NCBI RefSeq assembly: GCF_030272615.1
Contig: NC_081410.1
Coordinates: 140,532,849-140,596,848, forward strand
DNA from: Cryptomeria japonica
Taxonomy: Eukaryota > Streptophyta > Pinopsida > Cupressales > Cupressaceae
DNA: 64,000 nt
Direction of reading: 5' to 3'
Part shown: piece by piece, positions 1-10,420 of the stretch
How the letters are laid out: each line of letters opens with the position of its first letter
Numbering within the stretch: position 1 is the first letter of the stretch
Notes under the pieces: model-generated
What the model saw: only the letters and a program-made list of their open reading frames with translations
Databases searched by the model: none
Told to the model about the DNA's origin: nothing
Program-made: the position numbers and the translations under genes

Positions 1-712
1 CCGGTATGAGATCTAGTGTTATCGGCAACAGAGATTATCTGGTTGGTACTTCTGGCATATTTGGATTAGTAAGCTATATTGGATTTCATGTGTTATATGC
101 TCCATAAGCATGTTTTGGTTAGCTGGTATTGGCTTGGTAATTGGATGTTATCATACACATTGGTAAACCCTTACCAACACTAGTTTAAGGCTTTACCTGT
201 AGAGCTTTCAATGAGGAATTATGACAAGATGCATAAGTGGTGCTGGTGCAACTTCTAGATGGATTCCAAGATGATGAAGATGTTCATTGTTCGTGTTTCA
301 ATTGCTTGAAGATGTTGCTTTTGCATGGTGGATAGAAAATAGGTTCGGTACCTATCTAGGTTATGGACCAGTATCATGCTAGCATGTACTATACACATTA
401 CCTGGATGTTTCAAGATGTTTTATGGATTTCATATTATTGTTTTGATCTTAAGCTGACATGGCATATCATTGTAAAAAGGAATTATGTAATGATCTTAAT
501 GTAATATCTTTAGGTGGCCGACCTAATTAGTTTAGGCCTTCGGGTTTGTCTAAATAAGAAGGAAAACTCTTTGTAATGTATCATGGTTATAGGAAAGGTC
601 ATGGTCGAGGAATGTAATATGTGAATATTATAATATCACTCAGGCTAAGGAGTTGATCAATCATTGGTGATCGAATTGGATTCAGAAGAGGACTTAGTCC
701 TCCAGTATTGAG
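1..712 (+). repeat. LTR-X, left part of a copia-type LTR (cut by window edge)
   Basis: No coding potential. The stretch resembles the copia-4 LTR at 61676-62736: both have a GTAATATCTT block followed by a GGCCGACCTA-like block (about 500-540 here, 62100-62135 there). It stops at 712, where chromovirus-1 is inserted, and resumes at 8593. The real start lies left of the window. Orientation is plus because the continuation ends in the C-rich block and TAACA terminus typical of these LTRs. Assignment to this LTR class is by similarity to the other copy and by the continuation. Confidence 0.7.
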
Positions 713-2190
713 TGATCCAGAGGCCTTATTACACCTAAGGACAAGTCCAAAAGGTTAGGGTTTGACCCTTCTAATGATGAAAAATGACCCTACAAGGAAG
801 GACTCCACATCTTAAGGTTTTGAACTACTCTCCACTACTCAAGCCTAACACCTACTCAAGAAGAGTAAATGGCCTCAACTTCTCTAACATGCCTCACCGG
901 TGACTCTTTCTCTTAGGGGATTTGGAATTGCATTAATGACTACTAAGGACTATTCCAAGCATTGGTTTAGGGTTTTGTCTTCAAATCCTTATACCTCCTT
1001 TGGAAACCTACCCCCTAGGCTAGTAGCCCTATTTAGTGAGAGAATTGACCTTAACTCAAAAATATTCCACAAACTTTGAAAAACTACTCACCATACTAGA
1101 TACCCTTTTAGGAGTTACACTCATCCCCAAAATGGGTTGGTAAGATCTGCAACCTAAGGGTCTGAACCCCTTAGAAGCCTAGAGACCTAGTTAGGGCGAG
1201 TAGGCCTAATTTACCAAGTAACCCCCATTACCGGTATCCCAATTACTAAACCAACTTTATGAGACTTTTGGGAATAGTGAATAACCTCTAATTCTAGGGC
1301 TGCATGCCTGGAATCCAGCACTATCAGATTTTATGATGACTGTCCTAAATTTGCTTAAGGTAGTCACATAGAGATGCCTACCTAGTTTTGCTTCTTTCTC
1401 CTCAAAACCAAGTCTCCCCTACAAAACCCATGAAAATCATAAAATAAATAGGCCAATCCTTAACTCCACCAAAGGAAGAAACTTCTAGTTGACTACAATG
1501 CAAGATATGGCCATTTTTGGCTAAAACCCTAGCCAAACCCTTACTTTATGGGTTATAGTCAGAAATATGGAGGGTTCTCACTGCATAGAAACAATAAAAA
1601 CCTCAAACCACCACAAAATTAATTCTAATTCATTCCTCCATCTACTCTATGAATGGTGTGACTCAATTAGATCGTACAACTTCTGCAAACTCAGAATTTA
1701 TGGGAAAACTCAGTCTTGTTTGTGTCTTATTGCTTCCAACTTGAAATCACAACATCATCCCCCTTGGGAATCATGTCCACAAGGATTATATACCTCTCCA
1801 ATGGTTTCCAACCAAATTTGGAAGAGGTTGGAGCCGTTGAGAGGCATACATCAACCGCATTTTGAAAAGTTGCACTTTCAAAAGTTGCATTTTGGCATAA
1901 AAATTTGTCAAACTATCTAAGGTTGGGATCCACATACTTGGATCAACCAAACACCACTAAGACAACCTAAAAACTCATCAAACACAAAAACCAACATCAT
2001 ACTACCCCTATTGACCACATTGTCCCAGTTGGCTTATTAAATTGCCCAATCAGTGACATTGGTTTACATGGTGGGGTCTTTATTGAATACATGAAACTTG
2101 TGTTAACACAAGACACTAAGACAAACACTATGATCCTATTCTTCATCCTTGGATTCATGATTTTCTTGTTCAAGAGGTCCTCCTACACCA
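713..2190 (-). repeat. 3' LTR of chromovirus-1
   Basis: 1478-bp LTR, collinear with 6844-8587 but lacking two of the three tandem units found at the inner end of that copy. On the plus strand it starts TGATCCAGAGG and ends CCTACACCA, i.e. TGGTGTAGG...TGGATCA on the minus strand. A TATATA at about 1787-1792 (minus strand) matches the TATA box of the other LTR. Numerous substitutions between the two LTRs show the insertion is not recent. The last codons of the pol frame lie inside this LTR and end at the stop at 2136-2138. Confidence 0.93.
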
Positions 2191-2654
2191 TACTCCTCCG
2201 GAGAAAATATCTCAAGCCCACTTGAGATCAGATTTTGGAGGTTTGCATCATGGTTGGAAATTTGTTTATCTGTCATCCAAACTGCCTTAGAGTCTGGTTT
2301 GTCCTACCAAGCCACTAAATACTCAATTTAATCCTTGTTCCCTATCCTCTTTGTGACTCCTGTGTCTAGAATCTTGCTCAACTTTGGTGAATCATGCTTT
2401 GGAATATCATCATCTGCTGCAACCTGCATTGGTTCCTCCACTTCATTGCTATCACCTTTGAAAAGTGTATGATCACACACATTTAAAATGGGTGACAATC
2501 CAAGATCAGGAGGAAGTTGGATTTCATAGGGATTTTGTCCATATTTCTTCAAGATCTGACATGGTCCAATCTTCCTCTACATGAGCTTAGTGTGCTTACC
2601 TTTTGGGAGTCTCTCCTTCTTCAAATGTACCCATACCAAGTCCCCAACACTAAA
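2136..2654 (-). pseudogene. Chromovirus-1 integrase C-terminal tail and chromodomain
   Basis: Downstream of the integrase core the frame reads a segment with KKYGQNPYEIQLPPD (near 2510-2552), typical of chromoviral integrase tails, followed at about 2262-2345 by a chromodomain-like stretch (EYLVAW...DKPDSKAVWM). Two internal stops interrupt the chromodomain part. The frame then crosses the PPT and the LTR boundary at 2190 and ends at 2136-2138. In chromoviruses this domain steers integration to particular chromatin; here it is no longer translatable as one piece. Confidence 0.75.
2191..2199 (-). other. Polypurine tract of chromovirus-1
   Basis: On the minus strand GGAGGAGTA abuts the 3' LTR start TGGTGTAGG. 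It is the expected second-strand primer position. It lies inside the pol reading frame rather than after it. Confidence 0.65.
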
Positions 2655-3552
2655 CTACACATCCCTCTTTTTCTTATCAACATGAGCCTTGTACTTCATT
2701 GTAGATTGTTGGAGATGAGACTTCACTTCATCATGGACCCCATTTATGGCTGATGCAAAAGCTTCACCATCTGCACTAATGCGCTCTTCCATGGGAAAAT
2801 CCCTCAACTCTAATACACCCCTTAGGTGGATGTCATACACAATTTGAAAAGGAGACTTCCCTATGCTTCTATTTATGGTATCATTGTATGAGAACTCTGC
2901 CTATGGCAATATATTCTTCCATTTCTCTCCATGTTGTCTTGTCAAACATCTTAATAGGTTCCCCAAGGGCCTATTGACAACTTCAGTTTGCCCATCTGTT
3001 TGGGGATGGTAGGCTGATGAGAAAGCTAGTTTAGTTCCCAACTTCTTGCAAAGGGTCCTCCAAAAATGACCTATGAATTTCATATCCCAGTCTGAAACTA
3101 TGTTTAGAGGCAACCCATGTATCTGGATTATTTTATCGAAAAACAAGTCTGCAACATATGAGGCATCACAAGAGGTTCTACATGGCAATAAATGAGCCAT
3201 TTTGCTAAATCTATCCACCACTACAAAGACACTTTCAAATCCCCTCCTTGTCCTAGGCAAACCCAACACAAAGTCCATGCTTATGCTCTCTCATGGCCTA
3301 GAAGGAATGGGTAAGGGTTAAAAAAGCCTGCATTGGTGGATTTTCCCTTGGCTTTTTGACAAATTACACATGTCTCCACAAACTTCCTTACATCTGCCTC
3401 CAACTTAGGCCACTAATAATGTCTCTTCACAAGGTCAAGGGTCTTGTCAATACCAACATGATCTTCCATTGCTCCACAATATTTCTCCCTAATGATATTC
3501 AGTCTCATTGAACACTTAGGAATGAATAACTATCCACCTTTAAATAGCAATC
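2655..3552 (-). pseudogene. Chromovirus-1 integrase (zinc domain and catalytic core)
   Basis: The open stretch 2901-3278 contains the integrase core: MDFVLGLPRT, VVVDRFSKMAHLLPC, IVSDWDMKF (usually SDRD), the HPQTDGQTEV segment with the third acidic residue. Upstream (3370-3440) a half zinc finger with CVICQKAKG is present; a stop replaces a tryptophan in the HY-WPK segment. The frame 2655-2840 continues downstream. Integrase joins element cDNA to host DNA; stops and frame changes at both edges leave only fragments readable. Confidence 0.88.
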
Positions 3553-3556
3553 CATC

Positions 3557-4092
3557 TTATATCAGGAATTCAGAAAATTCAACATGATACCGGTCACCAA
3601 AAGACTCACATACCTTGTAGATATCTTCAAAGTCTTCATCAGCATCATACATGTTCTTCAAGGAGTCAATGCCAACACTTTCTATCTTGATTTTATTGAT
3701 AGTTAAAACCCTCCTACTCAAAGGATCTGCAACTTTGTTCTCGACCCCCTTTTTGTGCTTGAGGTTGAAGGTGAAAGCATGTAGGGTTTCTACCCACTTC
3801 ATGTGCTAGTGGATTAACTTCTCCTGATTGTTTATGAAGCTAAGAGCCTGATTATTAGTAAAAAAAATGAACTCCTTAGGCAATAAATAGTGCCTCCACT
3901 TCTTCAATGATTGAACCAAAGCATACATCTCCAAGTCATAGGATGAGTATCTCCTCTTGGCATCATTTAACTTTTCACTAAAAAGGCAATTGGCCTTCCT
4001 TCCTGACTGAAAACTGCCCCAATAGCCATGTGGCTTGCATCACATTCAACTTGAAAAATCTTGTTGAAGCCTAGTAGAGCAAGGATTGGTTG
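3557..4092 (-). pseudogene. Chromovirus-1 RNase H domain
   Basis: The frame following the reverse transcriptase reads [16 protein letters not shown] and IAF, then loses the frame in a short T run (plus strand A run at about 3980-3984). The continuation in another frame (3557-3802) ends with NKVADPLSRR, the usual end of Ty3/gypsy RNase H. The domain degrades the RNA template during reverse transcription. One frameshift plus one stop (near 3803) inactivate it. Confidence 0.85.
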
Positions 4093-5052
4093 TTATGCAA
4101 ATTTCTTCTTCAAGGTTTCAAATGAGTCATCTGCTTCCTTGGTCCAGCTAAACCTACACTTTTGTCCTCCCTTTATGGTGTCAAGCATTGGTGCACAAAG
4201 ATAACTAAATCCCCTTATAAACTTCCTATAAAAAGTTGTTAAACCATGGAAACTCCGGACATCATTCATAGTTTTAGGTTTAGGCCAAGATAATATGGCA
4301 CTCACCTTCTCTTGGTCCATTTTCAACTGACCTTGTGAGATTACAAATCCCAAGTAGATGATCTCCTCCTGCATGAACAAACACTTATCCAAATTTATCA
4401 TTAGCTTCTCTTCATGTAACCTTTTGAGGACCATATCTATATGTTTGAGGTGCTCTTCCCTTGAGTCTCTAAAGATCAAGATATCATCAAAGCATACTAT
4501 CACAAACTTGCCTATGAACTCCACCAAGACCTCATTCATCAACCTCATAAAAGTACTAGGGGTGTTGGACAACCCAAATGGCATGACCTTACACTCATGC
4601 AACCCCTCATTGATTTTAAAATTTGTTTTCCATTCATCCCCTGGCCTTATTCTAATCTGATGGTATCCACTTTTTAGATCCATTTTGGTGAAATATTGAG
4701 CACTCCCCAAGCAATCAAGTAAATCCTCTATACTATGGATTGGGAACCTATACCTTATAGTTATCTTGTTGATGGCCCTTGAGTCTGTGCATAGCCTCCA
4801 TGTGCCTTCTTTCTTGGGTGCAAGGATAGCCAATACTACACATGGGCTTAAGATTTTGCCAATTAGCCCTGATTCAAGAAACTCCTCAATTTGTCTTTCC
4901 ATCTCTGCATTCTGATTTGGAGTAAGTTTGTATGTTGCTTTATTTGGTAAGGTAGATCCAGGGATCAAATCTATGCAATAAATTATGTCTCTTACCACTG
5001 GCAGGGATCTTAGCATTCCATCTGAGATGATGCCTTTGTACTTGTCAAGCAA
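4093..5052 (-). CDS. Chromovirus-1 reverse transcriptase domain (open segment)
   Basis: 319-residue open stretch with the Ty3/gypsy reverse transcriptase motifs in order: TLPNKATYKLTP near residues 35-46, [62 protein letters not shown], and the catalytic CFDDILIF (two aspartates present, tyrosine replaced by Cys-Phe), followed by the thumb/connection with YLGFVISQG and FYRKFI. It is the best preserved domain of the element. The first methionine is arbitrary: the domain was part of a gag-pol polyprotein. Confidence 0.93.
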   Translation of the reverse strand: MLDKYKGIISDGMLRSLPVVRDIIYCIDLIPGSTLPNKATYKLTPNQNAEMERQIEEFLESGLIGKILSPCVVLAILAPKKEGTWRLCTDSRAINKITIRYRFPIHSIEDLLDCLGSAQYFTKMDLKSGYHQIRIRPGDEWKTNFKINEGLHECKVMPFGLSNTPSTFMRLMNEVLVEFIGKFVIVCFDDILIFRDSREEHLKHIDMVLKRLHEEKLMINLDKCLFMQEEIIYLGFVISQGQLKMDQEKVSAILSWPKPKTMNDVRSFHGLTTFYRKFIRGFSYLCAPMLDTIKGGQKCRFSWTKEADDSFETLKKKFA

Positions 5053-5106
5053 CTGTCTGACTATAGGGTCTATGTGCCTCTATCCTTCTTCTTTCCTCTC
5101 TATAGA

Positions 5107-5797
5107 CTACTCCTTCTTTGTCACCTTGGACTTGGGAATGAGGGCATAGCAAACAAAATCCTTCTCTTCCATCTCCTTCATAAACTCCTTGCCTTCTAAC
5201 AACAACACTTTGGCATCCTTTCTCTTTTGTTCTATCTCACTCTCCATCAGAGGTAAAAGTTCTATCACCTTACCATCCTTGGTGATTGAATAGGTTTCTA
5301 ACCCCATCATGGTAAGCCTTCAAATCAAACTACCATGGTCTCCCAAATAGGAGGTGACATGCATCCATCTTGGCTATGTCAAATAGCAATCTATCCTTGT
5401 ATGATCCAATCGGAAACTCCACCCATGCCTTCTCTTCTACCACTGCTTGCTGATCTTGGGTAAGCCAAGAGACCTTATAGGGGTAAGGATGTGGCAACCT
5501 TCTCAATTTAAGCTTCTCCACCATTTCAAGTGAAAAAAATTTGTTAGTAGACCCGGAGTCTATCAAGACCTTGCATACCTTTCCTCCTCCCTTGTAGGTA
5601 GTCTTGAAAAGAGACTTTCTTTGTGGGGGATCCTTGTATGGTACCTTCATGGTGGTTACTGCTCTCCTTATCATTAGAGCCTCTCCTCTTTCAGGGTAGC
5701 CATAGCTATCAGGAGAATTAATACTTTGATAGGTGTTTGTACTTTCCACACTTTGGCAATCAAATTCCTGCACCAAATTGCTCCTCCTTTCTCCCAT
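5107..5797 (-). pseudogene. Chromovirus-1 aspartic protease and linker
   Basis: The open stretch 5330-5797 carries a retropepsin-like protease: VCKVLIDSGSTNKFFS with the catalytic DSG, then a flap-like region and HLLFGRPW at the end. The following stretch 5107-5310, in another frame, is the Lys/Glu-rich linker towards the reverse transcriptase. The protease would cut the polyprotein. A frame change at about 5310-5330 separates protease from polymerase. Confidence 0.85.
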
Positions 5798-5814
5798 GTA
5801 GCTTGTAGTCTTTT

Positions 5815-6794
5815 TCGGACACCTATTGGCTATGTGCCCCTCTTGGTTGCAGTTGTAGAATCTAGGAGGTCCTCTACCTTGGGATCTTCCTCTAGAGAAT
5901 GGTCTTCTGCCCCTAAAGTTCCCTCTTTGATTGTAGCCTCCTCCTTGGTTATAATTTCTCTCTTCTCTAGTTCCTTTTTGGTTAGACTCACCTTGGTATC
6001 CAAAGCCACTTCCTTTGCCTCTGAAAGGACTTCTTCCCCCTCTTTCTTGTCTCCCTTTGCCTCTGTTATTTTGTTCCTACCTCCTCTTTAGCTTCTCCTC
6101 CACCTTGAAAGCACTTTTGGACTATCTCCGGGGTGTGGAGGTTTAAATCTTCTTGGATGGAAAATCTCAGTCCATTGAGATATCTTATGCCCATCTCCTT
6201 CTTCTATAAATTTTGTCTTCTCTTATGGAGTTGGACATTATAATCCACTGGAACATAGGATTCCTTTACCAAAGCCATCATCTTCTTCCAAGTATCGACT
6301 TTTCTCTTTCCCTCTTTCACCCTCTCATCTTGGATGAAAGTCCACCAAGTTAGTGCAGCCCCTTTCATTTTGGATTGGGCCATCTTCACCCTTTGGTGCT
6401 CTGGTATGTATTCACTCTAAAAGAAGTTGTCTAAGGATTCTATCCACTCCATCACTGTATCTGGTTCCATCTTACCAGAAAACACTACCAGATCCAACTT
6501 TACATCCATTGTTCTTCTTTCCATGGACTTGAGGACACTCATCAGGGGTCTCTGGTCTGCAGGAACCTCTAGTTCTTCCTGCCTAGGGATCTCCTCTTCA
6601 TCCCCTTTTTCATCTCCTCCAAATTCTCTCTCTCCCCTTTCCACTTTTCCCTTCAACTGTTCTATTTCATTTCTCAAGGCCTAATTCTCAACCCCGACTA
6701 CTCTGCTCTTTGCCATCTACTTCTCTAACAAGACAACCAACTCAACGTAAATCATCCTTGATGGGATATCTTGGGATCCCTCTTCCTCTGACAT
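5815..6794 (-). pseudogene. Chromovirus-1 gag with Arg/Gly-rich nucleocapsid
   Basis: A plausible start ATG lies at 6794, 36 bases inside the PBS. After two stops the frame gives an acidic, charged N-terminal part (6417-6677) and a retrotransposon-gag core with ALTWW near 6350 (6204-6389). After a frame change around 6.1-6.2 kb comes an Arg/Gly-rich segment and a zinc knuckle at 5819-5860 reading FYNCNQEGHIANRC, where the first cysteine of the CCHC box is Phe. Gag forms the particle and binds RNA; this copy is broken. Confidence 0.85.
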
Positions 6795-6829
6795 CTTGTC
6801 TTCTTCTCTAGTCCAAAGTACACTCCTAT

Positions 6830-6841
6830 GCTCTGATACCA
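6830..6841 (-). other. PBS of chromovirus-1 (initiator tRNA-Met)
   Basis: Minus-strand TGGTATCAGAGC, complementary to the 3' end of plant initiator tRNA-Met, two bases inside the 5' LTR end. It fixes the LTR boundary at 6844. Confidence 0.95.
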
Positions 6842-6843
6842 CT

Positions 6844-7187
6844 TGATACAGAGGCCTTCTTACACCTAAGGACAAGTCCAAAAGGTTAGGGTCTGACCCT
6901 TCAAATGACGAAAAATGACCCTACAAGGAAGGACTCCACATCTTAAGGTTTTGAACTTGATGCAGAGGCCTTTTTACACCTAAGGGTAAGTCCAAAAGGT
7001 TAGGGTCTGACCCTTCAAATGATGAAAAAATCACCCTACAAGGAAGGAATCCACATCTTAAGGTTTTGGACTTGATGCAGAGGCCTTCTTACACCTAAGG
7101 ACAATTCCAAAAGGTTAGGGTCTGACCCTTAAAATGACGAAAAAATGACCCTACAAGGAAGGACTCCACATCTTAAGGTTTTGAACT
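6844..7187 (-). repeat. Three tandem copies of a ~114-bp LTR-end unit
   Basis: Units begin at 6844 (TGATACAGAGG), 6958 (TGATGCAGAGG) and 7073 (TGATGCAGAGG), each followed by the same CCTTNTTACACCTAAGG text and ending in TTAAGGTTTTG. The sister LTR at 713 has one unit only. The first unit starts exactly at the LTR terminus. Confidence 0.95.
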
Positions 7188-8160
7188 ACTCTCCACTACT
7201 CAAGCCTAACACCTCCTCAAGATGAGTAAATGGCTTCATATTCTCTAACATGCCTCACTGGTAACTCCTACTCTTAGGGGTTTGGAATTGGTCCATTCAT
7301 GACTACTAAGGACTGTTCCAATCATTTGTTTAGGGTTTTGTCTTCAAATCCTTATACCTCCTTTGGAAACCTACACCCTAGGCTAGTTGCCCTATTTAGC
7401 AAGAGAATTGACCTTAACTCCAAAATATTCCACACACTCTTACAAAAAACTCACCATTCCAAAAACCCTTTTGGGAGTTACACTCATCCCAAAAATGGGT
7501 TGGCAAGATCTGCAACCTAAGGGTCTGAACCCCTTAAAATCCTAGAGACCTAATTAGGGTGAGTAGGCCTAATTTACAAAGAAACCCCCATTATCGGTAT
7601 CCCGACTACAAAACCAACTCTATGAGAATGTGCAGAATGGTGAATAACCTCTAATTCTAGGGTTGCACGCTTGGAATCCACCGATATCAGATTTTATGAT
7701 GACTATCTTAAATTTGCTTAAGGTAGTCACATAGCTATGCCTACCTATTTTTTCTTCTTTCTCCACACAACCAAGTATCCCCTACAAAAACCCATGAAAA
7801 TCCTAAAATACATAGGCCAATCCTACACTCCACCAAAGGAAGAAACTTCTAGTTGACTAGAATGCAAGATATCGCCATTTCTGGCTAAAACTCTAGCCAA
7901 ACCCTTACTTTCTGGGTTATAGTAAAAAAAAATGGAGGGTTCTCACTACACATAAACAATCAAAACCTCATACCACCACAAAATCAAATCTAATTCATTC
8001 CTCCATCTACTTCATGAATGGTGTGACTCAATTCACTCCGTACAAGATCGTACAACTTCCACAAACTCAGAAATTTTGTGAAAACTCAGGCCTGCTTGTG
8101 TCTTATTGCTTCCAACTTCAAATCACAACATCACCCCCCTTGGGAATTGTTTCCAAAAGT

Positions 8161-8168
8161 CTTATATA
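8161..8168 (-). promoter_or_regulatory. Putative TATA box of chromovirus-1 5' LTR
   Basis: Minus strand GAGAGGTATATAAGAC, about 420 bases into the LTR from its U3 end, with a matching TATATAA at the same place in the other LTR (about 1787-1792). It would place transcription start near 8130. Sequence motif only. Confidence 0.55.
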
Positions 8169-8592
8169 CCTCTCCAATGGTTTCCAACCAAATTTGGAAG
8201 AGGTTGGAGCCGTTGAGAGGTGTACATCAATCGCATATTGAAAAGTTGCACTTTTGCACTCAAGAGTTACACTTTCAAAAGTTACATTTTGGCATAAAAA
8301 GTTGTCAAACTCTCTAAGGTGGGGATCCATACACTTGTATCAACCAAACACCACTAAGACAACCTTAAAACTCATCAAACACAAAAACAAACTTCCTACT
8401 ACCCCTATTGACCACATTGTCCCAATTGGCTTATTAAATTGCCCAATCAGTGACATTGGTTTACATGGTGGGGTCTTTATTGAATATATGAAACTTGCAT
8501 AAACACAAGACACTAAGACAAACACTATGATCCTATTCTTCATCCTTAGATCCATGATTTGCTTGTTGAAGAGGTGCTCTTGTACCATTGAG

Positions 8593-9062
8593 CTTAACCG
8601 AGACTGTAATCAAGCATGGTAGATGTTATTTCCAGCAGTTCACTCTATTGGATTGTTGTCCATTTATCTTGAGAAGGTTGTAGCCTCTCTATAGTCAGTG
8701 AGACTCTTTTGTAATGAGTAATACACTCTAGGTAGTGTGCCTTCTTGCAATTGCAGGCCCCTCTTTGTAACACATACTTTCTACAGAAGTATCATCTGAT
8801 TGTGGGTAGGTTTCCCACTCTGGTTTTTCCCTTTCTGGGTTTTCCACGTACAAATCATGGTGTTATATGGTATGATTTCTTTACATTGATTATCTGGTTA
8901 ATTTCTAAGTTGTATTGTATACTGGTATATATTTCTACTGGGATCTATTTGTGCTTTATTGGTTCTTGATCTGTTTAAGGTTATATTGTGGATTAAAAGT
9001 TATGATCTATTAACAATTGATTCACCCCACCCCCTCTCAGTTGTTCACCGGTTATCCTAACA
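8593..9062 (+). repeat. LTR-X, right part of the copia-type LTR
   Basis: Continues 1-712 after the chromovirus-1 insertion. It has the motif shared by the copia-type LTRs here (GGTTTTTCCC...GGGTTTTCCAC at about 8823-8848), a TTCACCCCACCCCCTCTCAG block at about 9021-9040 and ends CCTAACA at 9062, like the copia-4 LTR. After 9062 element A sequence begins abruptly (CTTCCATTAAT, matching 22393 onwards), so LTR-X ends there as a solo LTR or 3' LTR; the expected TSD would be CTTCC at 9063-9067 with its partner outside the window. Confidence 0.8.
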
Positions 9063-10280
9063 CTTCCATTAATGTCAACCAACTATGCAACTACCCCATC
9101 AGTGTACATTCCTTCTTCATCTAAATGCAGGTCCACACCTTGACTCCATGTGGCATCCATGTCGACCAACTTCCAGCTTGACTCTTCATGTTCTTCCAAA
9201 TAGGATCACCAACCCAACACTCTACCGGTTTCTCTTCTCTATTAGTTTACTAACCCTATCAGTTAATCCCTCAAACCGGATTTCCATCAACCTTGCACTT
9301 TGCTTCTCTTTCGGTGGACTGTTCAATCGGTCAACACCCTTGCTAACCTGCCTTATGCATATATTCATTAGATGGGGAGTCTTTTGCATCTGCACCTTGT
9401 GCATATTATCGGTGACCCTTCATACCAAAAAAACCTCTTGATGACTCTATGTCATCAACATTCCACAGACTCCATCTTCAATCAAGCTAATCATCCTTTA
9501 TATGCATCTGCTCAGCCATGCCTTCTCCCTAATCAACTCTAACCATATCTCTATTGGTTTGTCAATTTGACCAACCCATCACTTCTTCTTCTATACTGAG
9601 ATCTCAACATGCCTTCTCAGTCAGTCCAGTGCATATCCCTAATTTCATGTACTTGATGCACACCTCTTCTTCCTTACCTCACAAAACTATGATGCGCACA
9701 ATGCATGATAGGTGATAAGTTCCACTTATCGGTGGAGTGACACATTGTCTTCTGCATTCTACAATGTACTCATGTGACTCCCCTATTTGTCCAACATCTC
9801 TTCAAATAGGCACACGTGATCTAGTGTAGGTACATTCACTATCAATCATCTCTTCCCATGGTGACTGCATCTTCATCTTGTGGGAGTCCAGTTGTTCAAT
9901 AACCTCATAGCATACCGGTGACTTCTTCATTCTTCTCTTCTGGTGTTGATGTGATTTAGATAATATTTTGCCTCTTCATCACAAACATCCAAGCATTCTT
10001 CTCATTGTCAACACTTCACTTTCCAGTTGACATACTCTTCTTGTCGGTGATATACTGTGCCGGTATCGGTAATCTTACCATTCCATCCACACAAGTCAGG
10101 CACAAACTTGTGTACTGATGACTCCAGTGATCATCTTCCTTACCTTACCGGTGTTCTACAACACAAGGTGATATCAAAGATATCTCAACCTATACTCCTC
10201 CTTGACTATGTTGCACATACACCTTTTCTACCGGTAGACATCTCATTCTGATTGACATCAATGACAACCCAATGCCAATA
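9063..10280 (-). repeat. Element A 3' LTR (U3-side portion)
   Basis: Parallel to 22393-23594 over its whole length, including the CACACAAGT...CACAAACTTGTGTAC segment and the end ACATCAATGACAACCCAATGCC. Minus-strand start is TATTGGCATTGGG, i.e. the terminal TG has become TA. The remainder of this LTR lies beyond LTR-X, outside the window. Confidence 0.9.
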
Positions 10281-10420
10281 ATCTCCCCCTTTGCCTTTGA
10301 TCTCAACTCATGTAGTATCCAACATACTACATAATCCTTCTCCCCGTTTCTTTGATCTATAGATTCTCAATACATATAGTATTTTGTATACTACAAACAC
10401 TTTCTCCCCCTTTGACAATA
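10281..10420 (-). other. Element A polypurine tracts (two)
   Basis: The terminal PPT is at 10281-10295 (minus GGCAAAGGGGGAGAT) abutting the 3' LTR. A second tract lies at 10401-10420 (minus TTGTCAAAGGGGGAGAAA). The same pair occurs in copia-1, copia-2, copia-3 and element B. Confidence 0.85.

Larger units (their letters stand above)
713..8587 (-). mobile_element. Chromovirus-1: complete but decayed Ty3/gypsy element with chromodomain
   Basis: Minus-strand Ty3/gypsy element with both LTRs, PBS, gag, protease, reverse transcriptase, RNase H, integrase and a C-terminal chromodomain, in the Ty3 order. A perfect 5-bp TSD TTGAG flanks it at 708-712 and 8588-8592, so both ends are defined. It is inserted in LTR-X. 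The length (7875 bp) is normal for a chromovirus; the chromodomain and the reading frame running into the 3' LTR point to the CRM/Reina/Galadriel side of the chromoviruses, but I cannot fix the lineage. Several frameshifts and stops make it non-autonomous now. Confidence 0.95.
6844..8587 (-). repeat. 5' LTR of chromovirus-1
   Basis: 1744-bp LTR, minus strand TGGTACAAG...CTGTATCA. It matches the 713-2190 copy along its length but is longer because of a tandem triplication at its U5 end (6844-7187). TATA box at 8161-8168 on the minus strand. Confidence 0.94.

Noticed and set aside
1567-1920. 117-residue plus-strand frame in the chromovirus-1 LTR
   Set aside because: Lies in LTR sequence, its counterpart at 8014-8317 is in different frames, no family resemblance.
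5726-6091. 121-residue Ser-rich plus-strand frame
   Set aside because: Antisense of the Arg/Gly-rich gag segment of chromovirus-1.
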